A DNA stretch of 64,000 nt from Pedobacter rhodius (GTDB lineage Bacteria > Bacteroidota > Bacteroidia > Sphingobacteriales > Sphingobacteriaceae): the NCBI RefSeq assembly GCF_027213645.1, contig NZ_JAPWGL010000006.1, positions 62,001 through 126,000 of the forward strand, given 5' to 3'. Positions within the stretch are counted from its first letter, which is position 1, and each line of letters starts with the position of its first letter. This document shows, in pieces, positions 58,523-64,000 of this stretch. Position numbers and translations under genes: made by a program. The notes beneath the pieces are model-generated. The model did not search any database, had not been told where the DNA came from, and saw nothing but the letters and a program-made list of their open reading frames with translations.

Positions 58523-59824
58523 ATGAGAGATATCTCGATGATTTTAAAAAGCGTTTGGAAATCGTTATTCGTGTTTTCAGCTATTTCCGTTATAGCGGTT
58601 TCTACCGTTAATGCGCAAGATGCTGCAGAAGGAAGAACGCTTTTCAAAGCTAAATGTACCGCATGTCACGCGTTAGATGCTAAAATGATTGGTCCTGCCT
58701 TAACCGGTGTTAGCGATCGTCATTCTGAAGAATTCTTATTAAAGTGGATTCCAAATTCGCAGGGTTTAATCGCTTCCGGAAACCCTGAAGCAGTTAAGCT
58801 TTTTAATGAGAATGGTAAAATTGCGATGACTTCTTTTCCTGAATTGGATGAGGCAAAAGTTAAAAGCATTTTAGCATACATCAAAGAAGGTGAGCCTAAA
58901 CCAAAAGGCGGTGTTGCTGGCGCAGGTGCCACTGCGGCAAAAGATGACACCACTTCAGGTTTATCTATTGCAGGTATTGTTGCCATTGTTGCTATTGCTG
59001 TCGTAATTTTAGTAATCTTAGGCCGTGCTTCTAAATTATTAGAGCGCTTAATTTTACAAAAACAAGGCATCGAAATTGAAGAAGATGTGCCGTTGAAGGT
59101 GGGTGTGCGCAAAATGTTTAAGAACAAAAAATTTGTGATGTTCTTCATTTTATGCTTAATCATCGCTTTAGGTTCTTGGGGCTGGATGGGTATGTGGAAT
59201 ACCGGTGTTCATACAGGTTATCAGCCGGTACAACCTATTAAATTCTCTCACGAATTACACGCAGGTACAAATCAAATTGATTGTCAGTATTGTCATAATG
59301 GTGCATTCAAATCTAAAAATGCAACTATTCCATCATTAAACGTTTGTATGAACTGCCACAAAGCGGTACAGGCGAGAGACAATTATGAAGGTGAAATTTC
59401 TCCTGAAATCAAGAAAATATACAATGCTTTAGGTTACGATCCTGAAACACAGAAATACGATAAGAGCAAAGAAAAGCCAATGGAGTGGGTACGTGTACAC
59501 AACCTTCCTGATTTTGCTTACTTCAACCACGCTCAGCACGTAGTTGTTGCAGAAGATGCCATTCGTAAAGCAAAAGGATTACAGCCAACTGAACCGGTAT
59601 GTTTCGCTTGTCATGGTCCGGTTAATACAATGGAAGAAATTTATCAATATTCTCCTTTAACCATGAAATGGTGTATTAACTGCCATAAAGAGACTGATAT
59701 TTCTGGTCAGAAAAACAATGCTTTCTACGCTAAGGTTATCGAAGCGCATGAAAAAATTAAAAAAGGTGAGAAAATCACACCAGCATTATTGGGTGGTTTA
59801 GAGTGTGGTAAATGCCACTATTAA
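58523..59824 (+). CDS. actA: Alternative complex III multiheme cytochrome c subunit (ActA with fused mono-heme domain)
   Basis: This membrane-anchored cytochrome passes electrons from quinol oxidation. From 58523 the protein is 433 aa: signal segment, a mono-heme domain with C45-T-A-C-H49, a first transmembrane segment (IAGIVAIVAIAVVILVIL), a short cytosolic part, a second transmembrane segment (FFILCLIIALGSWGW), then five CxxCH motifs (CQYCH, CMNCH, CFACH, CINCH, CGKCH) in the ActA pentaheme part. Six heme sites in total; the N-terminal one looks like an ActE-type domain joined to ActA (inference). It starts the act operon. Confidence 0.9.
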   Translation: MRDISMILKSVWKSLFVFSAISVIAVSTVNAQDAAEGRTLFKAKCTACHALDAKMIGPALTGVSDRHSEEFLLKWIPNSQGLIASGNPEAVKLFNENGKIAMTSFPELDEAKVKSILAYIKEGEPKPKGGVAGAGATAAKDDTTSGLSIAGIVAIVAIAVVILVILGRASKLLERLILQKQGIEIEEDVPLKVGVRKMFKNKKFVMFFILCLIIALGSWGWMGMWNTGVHTGYQPVQPIKFSHELHAGTNQIDCQYCHNGAFKSKNATIPSLNVCMNCHKAVQARDNYEGEISPEIKKIYNALGYDPETQKYDKSKEKPMEWVRVHNLPDFAYFNHAQHVVVAEDAIRKAKGLQPTEPVCFACHGPVNTMEEIYQYSPLTMKWCINCHKETDISGQKNNAFYAKVIEAHEKIKKGEKITPALLGGLECGKCHY

Positions 59825-59872
59825 TAGATAGAGTTTTAGTAAGAACGTTCGATAAACAGTAATATAGCTTAA

Positions 59873-62800
59873 ATGGAAAGCAACAAAAAATACTGGAAAG
59901 GCTTAGAGGAGTATAACAATACACCCGATTTTGTTAAGAATAACAAAAACGAATTCGCCGAGCCACTTCCAATAGAAGATGTTTTAAATGAAGCAGGGTT
60001 AAGTACCGTTACCCCACGCCGCGACTTTTTAAAGGCGTTAGGTTTTGGTTTAGGTGCAGTAACGTTAGCAGCATGTCAAAGTGCGCCTGTTCATAAATCT
60101 ATTCCTTACCTGGTAAAACCTGAAGAGGTTACACCTGGTATTCCTAACTACTATACTTCCAGCTTTAACGGCCAGAGTATTTTAGTTAAAACAAGAGAAG
60201 GCCGTCCGATTAAAATTGAACCAAACCCTAATGCAGGTGAATTCAATTGTGGTACTGATGCAAGAGCACAGGCTTCAGTTTTAGATTTATATGATGTATC
60301 TAAACTAAAAGCACCGGTTCTTAAAAATGAAGAAACAACCTGGGCAAAAATCGACAGCTTTGTAAAAAGTGAGTTGGCTAAAGCGCAAACTGGTGGTAAA
60401 AAGATTCGCCTTGTTGCTTCAACAGTAAACAGTCCGTCTACAAATGCGGTAATCGCTCAGTTTATTGCAAAATATCCTGCAGCTAAATTGGTGCAGTACG
60501 ATGCAGTTTCTTATACAGGTATCATTCAGGCCAATCAAAATAGTTTTGGTAAAGCCGTATTACCTAAATACAATTTCGATAAAGCAGATTTAATTGTAAG
60601 TTTCGGCGCCGATTTCTTAGGAACCTGGATTAGCGGTGAGGAGTTTACTGCTCAATATACGGCTAACCGTAACTACAAATCTTTAGAAAATAAAAAAATG
60701 AGCCGCCACATTCAGTTCGAAAGTGGTATGAGCTTAACAGGTACTAATGCAGACACCCGTGTTCCGGTTAAATTATCGGAAGAAGGCCCTGCATTAATCG
60801 CTTTATATAATGCAATTACCGGGCAGACTTTACCTGGCGGAGCATTACCTAACAACGGAACTGCTGATAAAGTAATCAAATTAGCAGCTAAGGAATTAGT
60901 TCAAAATAAAGGTAAAGCACTTGTTGTTTGTGGTTCTAACGATGTTTCTACACAAATTTTAGTCAATGCCATTAACGCCGCAATCGGTAGTTATGGTACA
61001 ACCATCGATTTAGATAACCCTTGCTATTTATATGCTGGTAACGATGCTGAATTTAATGGTTTAGTTGCTGAGATGGGACGTGGCGAAGTTGGTGCTGTTT
61101 TATTTTTAAACAGTAACCCGGTTTACGATACTATCGACGGAAAGAAATTTGCTGATGTGTTAGCTAAAGTTCCTGCAAAAATTTCATTTGCAGACAGAGC
61201 TGATGAAACGGCTTCACTTTGTGATGCAATTGCGATTAACCATAACTACTTAGAATCATGGGGTGATGCAAATGCTTACGAAGGTTATTATTCAATCGTA
61301 CAGCCAACAATTAATCCTGTTTTCAATAGCCGTCAGGCAGAAGAAAGTTTATTAACCTGGGCTGATGCTCCGGTTAAGGATTACTATCAGTTTGTTCGCA
61401 GCAACTGGGAAACCAAAATGCTTCCGGCACTTGGTTTGAAATGGAATGATGTTTTAGAAAAAGGTGTGGTTAAAGTTGCGGCTAAACCGGCAGCAGCTTA
61501 TTCATTCAGTTTATCATTAGCAGCGGTTGCAACTTCAATTGTAAATAGCAGTAAAGCTTTAGCAAAAGGTGGCGACCAGGTAGAATTGCAGGTTTACGAA
61601 AACATCCCGATGCGTGATGGTAAAAATGCTAACAACGCATTCTTACAGGAATTACCTGATCCGGTTTCAAAAGTAACCTGGGACAACTATGTTGCGCTTG
61701 CTCCAAAATTTGCGGAAAAATTAAAAGTTAAAGAATTTGATGTTGTAACGGTTAAAGGTGGCAATGGCTACTCAATCGACTTACCGGTTCTTATTCAGCC
61801 TGGACAAGCACAGGGAACGGCTTCAATTGCTTTAGGTTACGGCCGTGAGAAAGTTGGTAAAGCTGGTAACGGCGTCGGTAAAAATGCTTTCCCTTTCATT
61901 TCTTTTGTAAATGGAACCATGCAATATGCTACCAACGTAACGATTACCCCGACAGGTGGTTATTATGAATTAGCACAAACACAAACACACCACTCTTTCG
62001 AGGGTCGTAATGTAATTCGCGAAGCTACTTTCAAAGAATATTTAAAAAACCCTGCAGCGGGTACAGGTAAAAGCGAAGAAGGACATAAAAACTATGACCT
62101 TTGGGATAAATACGAACAACCAGGCAATAGCTGGGTTATGGCTATCGATTTAAATGCTTGTACAGGTTGCGGTTCATGTATTGTTGCCTGTAACGTAGAA
62201 AACAACATTCCTGTTGTAGGTCGTGACGAGGTTCGCCGTCGTCGTGAAATGCACTGGATTCGTATCGATCGTTACTACAGCTATGAAACACCAACCGGTG
62301 ATGTAACAAGAGAAAAAGAAATTGCTAAGCTGGAAGATTTAGATCATGTTTCTGTTGTTCACCAACCAATGTTGTGTCAACACTGTGATCACGCACCTTG
62401 TGAAACCGTTTGTCCGGTGTTAGCAACTGTACACTCATCTGATGGTTTAAACCACATGGCTTATAACCGTTGTGTAGGTACCCGTTACTGTGCAAACAAC
62501 TGTCCGTATAAAGTTCGTCGCTTTAACTGGTTCAATTACTGGAACGATTCCCGCTTCGATAACTATTTAAATAACGAGTTTACCCAATTGGTTTTAAATC
62601 CTGATGTAACAACACGTTCACGTGGTGTTATGGAAAAATGCTCTATGTGTATTCAACGTATACAAGGCGGTAAATTGAAAGCTAAAATTGAGAAACGTCC
62701 GTTAAAAGATGGCGATATTAAAATGGCTTGTCAGGAAGCTTGTTCAGCAAATGCAATCATTTTCGGTGATGCAAATGATCCTAATTCTGAGGTTTCAAAA

Positions 62801-62908
62801 GCTTTACGTTCTGAGCGTATCTACTACGTATTGGAAGAAATCAACGTGAAACCGGGTATCGGATATATGACAAAAATTAGAAATACAGATACAACAGTAC
62901 AAGCGTAA
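59873..62908 (+). CDS. actB: Alternative complex III iron-sulfur/molybdopterin-like subunit ActB
   Basis: ActB is the large periplasmic subunit of the quinol:acceptor oxidoreductase. The 1011-aa protein has a Tat-type motif PRRDFLKALG at 48-57, a following LAAC that may be lipidated (Cys68), a molybdopterin-oxidoreductase-like part (about 70-740) with no Mo cofactor expected, and a ferredoxin-like part with the clusters in CTGCGSCIVAC, CQHCDHAPCETVCP, CVGTRYCANNCP, CSMC and CQEAC, i.e. three [4Fe-4S] and one [3Fe-4S] in the family. It is exported with its partner by Tat (TatC at 1057). It lies 48 nt after actA. Confidence 0.93.
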   Translation: MESNKKYWKGLEEYNNTPDFVKNNKNEFAEPLPIEDVLNEAGLSTVTPRRDFLKALGFGLGAVTLAACQSAPVHKSIPYLVKPEEVTPGIPNYYTSSFNGQSILVKTREGRPIKIEPNPNAGEFNCGTDARAQASVLDLYDVSKLKAPVLKNEETTWAKIDSFVKSELAKAQTGGKKIRLVASTVNSPSTNAVIAQFIAKYPAAKLVQYDAVSYTGIIQANQNSFGKAVLPKYNFDKADLIVSFGADFLGTWISGEEFTAQYTANRNYKSLENKKMSRHIQFESGMSLTGTNADTRVPVKLSEEGPALIALYNAITGQTLPGGALPNNGTADKVIKLAAKELVQNKGKALVVCGSNDVSTQILVNAINAAIGSYGTTIDLDNPCYLYAGNDAEFNGLVAEMGRGEVGAVLFLNSNPVYDTIDGKKFADVLAKVPAKISFADRADETASLCDAIAINHNYLESWGDANAYEGYYSIVQPTINPVFNSRQAEESLLTWADAPVKDYYQFVRSNWETKMLPALGLKWNDVLEKGVVKVAAKPAAAYSFSLSLAAVATSIVNSSKALAKGGDQVELQVYENIPMRDGKNANNAFLQELPDPVSKVTWDNYVALAPKFAEKLKVKEFDVVTVKGGNGYSIDLPVLIQPGQAQGTASIALGYGREKVGKAGNGVGKNAFPFISFVNGTMQYATNVTITPTGGYYELAQTQTHHSFEGRNVIREATFKEYLKNPAAGTGKSEEGHKNYDLWDKYEQPGNSWVMAIDLNACTGCGSCIVACNVENNIPVVGRDEVRRRREMHWIRIDRYYSYETPTGDVTREKEIAKLEDLDHVSVVHQPMLCQHCDHAPCETVCPVLATVHSSDGLNHMAYNRCVGTRYCANNCPYKVRRFNWFNYWNDSRFDNYLNNEFTQLVLNPDVTTRSRGVMEKCSMCIQRIQGGKLKAKIEKRPLKDGDIKMACQEACSANAIIFGDANDPNSEVSKALRSERIYYVLEEINVKPGIGYMTKIRNTDTTVQA

Positions 62909-62934
62909 GCTTTAGTATAAAGAAAATACAAATT

Positions 62935-64000
62935 ATGTCAGGACATAACGAATCAATACTTAGAGAACCATTAATTACCGGCGATAACATCACGTATGCA
63001 AAAATTACGGATGATATTTTAGGCCCGGTAGAAAATAAGCCAAATAAAGCCTGGTGGATTGGTTTCATCTTTGCCTCTTTAGGTGCTTTGCTTTGGGTTG
63101 TAGCAGTAAGCTATACCTTCTGGAATGGTATCGGATCTTGGGGTTTAAATAAAACAGTTGGATGGGCATGGGACATCACCGGTTTCGTATGGTGGGTTGG
63201 TATTGGTCACGCAGGAACGCTTATCTCTGCAGTACTATTACTATTCCGTCAGAACTGGCGTAACTCAATTAACCGTTCGGCAGAGGCAATGACCATCTTT
63301 GCGGTTATCTGTGCGGCAACCTACGTTGTATCTCACATGGGCCGTCCCTGGTTAGCGTACTGGGTTTTACCTTTACCAAATCAGTTTGGTTCACTTTGGG
63401 TAAACTTTAATTCGCCACTGGTTTGGGATATGTTTGCAATCTCAACTTATTTCTCTGTATCCTTATTATTCTGGTATACGGGTTTATTACCGGATATTGC
63501 AACCATCCGCGATCGTGCAGTTGGTACACGCAGAAAAATTTATTCAATCTTCTCTTTTGGATGGAGTGGAAGTGTTAAAACATGGCAACGTTTCGAAGCG
63601 GTGTCTCTAATCTTAGCAGGTATTTCTACACCACTGGTACTTTCGGTACACACTATTGTATCGATGGACTTTGCAACATCGGTAATCCCGGGATGGCACA
63701 CGACCATTTTCCCTCCTTACTTCGTTGCAGGTGCGATTTTCTCAGGCTTTGCGATGGTATTAACCTTATTATTGGTTGCACGTAAAGTTTTAGGTCTGGA
63801 AAACTACATCACAATGTTCCACATCGAGTCGATGAATAAAATCATCATCTTAACAGGTTCAATTGTAGGTGTTGCTTACTTAACAGAGTTCTTTATTGCC
63901 TGGTATTCGGGTTCTGAGTACGAACAGTATGCATTTATCAACAGGTCTACCGGTCCTTACTGGTGGTCATACTGGATGATGATGACCTGTAACGTAATCT
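62935..64000 (+). CDS. actC: Alternative complex III membrane subunit ActC (NrfD-like), truncated by window edge
   Basis: The ATG at 62935 opens a multi-spanning membrane protein of which about 355 residues are visible. It begins MSGHNESILREPLITGDNI, has several hydrophobic segments and the NrfD/ActC pattern WWVGIGHAGTLISAVLLLFRQNWR, where the conserved His lies near the quinol site. VSHMGRPWLAYWVLP and a long periplasmic loop with VNFNSPLVWD follow. It starts 26 nt after actB. The remaining subunits (actD-F) and cytochrome oxidase genes probably lie beyond the window. Confidence 0.92.
   Translation, partial: MSGHNESILREPLITGDNITYAKITDDILGPVENKPNKAWWIGFIFASLGALLWVVAVSYTFWNGIGSWGLNKTVGWAWDITGFVWWVGIGHAGTLISAVLLLFRQNWRNSINRSAEAMTIFAVICAATYVVSHMGRPWLAYWVLPLPNQFGSLWVNFNSPLVWDMFAISTYFSVSLLFWYTGLLPDIATIRDRAVGTRRKIYSIFSFGWSGSVKTWQRFEAVSLILAGISTPLVLSVHTIVSMDFATSVIPGWHTTIFPPYFVAGAIFSGFAMVLTLLLVARKVLGLENYITMFHIESMNKIIILTGSIVGVAYLTEFFIAWYSGSEYEQYAFINRSTGPYWWSYWMMMTCNVI

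Noticed and set aside
1..64000. tRNA, rRNA, riboswitch or prophage genes
   Set aside because: None was recognised when reading both strands by eye; structured RNAs with weak sequence signals could still be missed, and a tRNAscan-SE or Rfam search would decide.

Overview
The window looks like a chromosomal segment of a Bacteroidota bacterium of the Sphingobacteriaceae type (Pedobacter or a close relative). The evidence is AT-rich DNA, almost no Shine-Dalgarno sequences, TAnnTTTG-type -7 promoter elements, Bacteroidota-restricted families (DUF4251, DUF5777, DUF2027-Smr, a type IX secretion sorting domain), an alternative complex III operon, and the order DUF177-rpmF-plsX-fabH-accB-accC. No tRNA, rRNA, CRISPR array, intact insertion sequence or prophage was recognised. 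Most genes are housekeeping genes.

Layout. 1-9048 (minus strand): a truncated M28 peptidase, rpiB, tatC, the fatty-acid/phospholipid initiation operon (accC, accB, fabH, plsX, rpmF, DUF177), a sulfurtransferase and pdxA. 9221-20276: rsmA, a thioredoxin-like protein, a serine hydrolase, clpS, a second KASIII, a DUF1800/DUF1501 pair (the latter with a Tat-like leader and a T9SS tail), a Smr protein, a pirin-like protein and an intradiol-dioxygenase-like lipoprotein. 20412-33506: secA, a SPOR protein, an M20 hydrolase, a DUF1016 nuclease, a serine hydrolase plus SGNH hydrolase, dnaG (TTG start), yraN and a glutaminyl cyclase. 33638-37851: an envelope redox cluster (cytochrome c, YceI, DUF5777 barrel, Rieske lipoprotein and a 57-aa peptide), an orphan double-glycine peptide precursor and a decayed XRE regulator. 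37925-49768: an M16 protease pair, pgi, an M20 hydrolase, prfB with its programmed frameshift, an esterase, a GH18 protein, a SirB1-type protein, a methyltransferase and a DUF1345 protein. 50138-53710: a BlaI-type repressor with two M56 sensor-protease genes and an LptA-like ORF. 53813-58268: a CAP lipoprotein, a GH12 lipoprotein, a repeat array, a BamA-like barrel and a deoxyhypusine-synthase-like gene. 58523-64000: the first three genes of alternative complex III (actA, actB, partial actC).

The most interesting parts are these. (1) The BlaI/M56 operon: the first M56 protein is fused to a complete N-acetylmuramoyl-L-alanine amidase, the second carries an LptA/OstA-like tail that continues in an overlapping ORF, and three 14-bp direct repeats with a 20-bp period overlap the promoter. 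(2) Intergenic degenerate tandem repeats with a strict 7-bp period at four or five loci, two or three of them as inverted arrays and one running to 2 nt from the dnaG start codon. (3) The envelope redox cluster. (4) The orphan four-cysteine peptide precursor beside a decayed regulator. (5) A small secreted protein just upstream of secA, which invites comparison with secretion monitors.

All positions were read by eye. Family names rest on motif recognition, not on searches.
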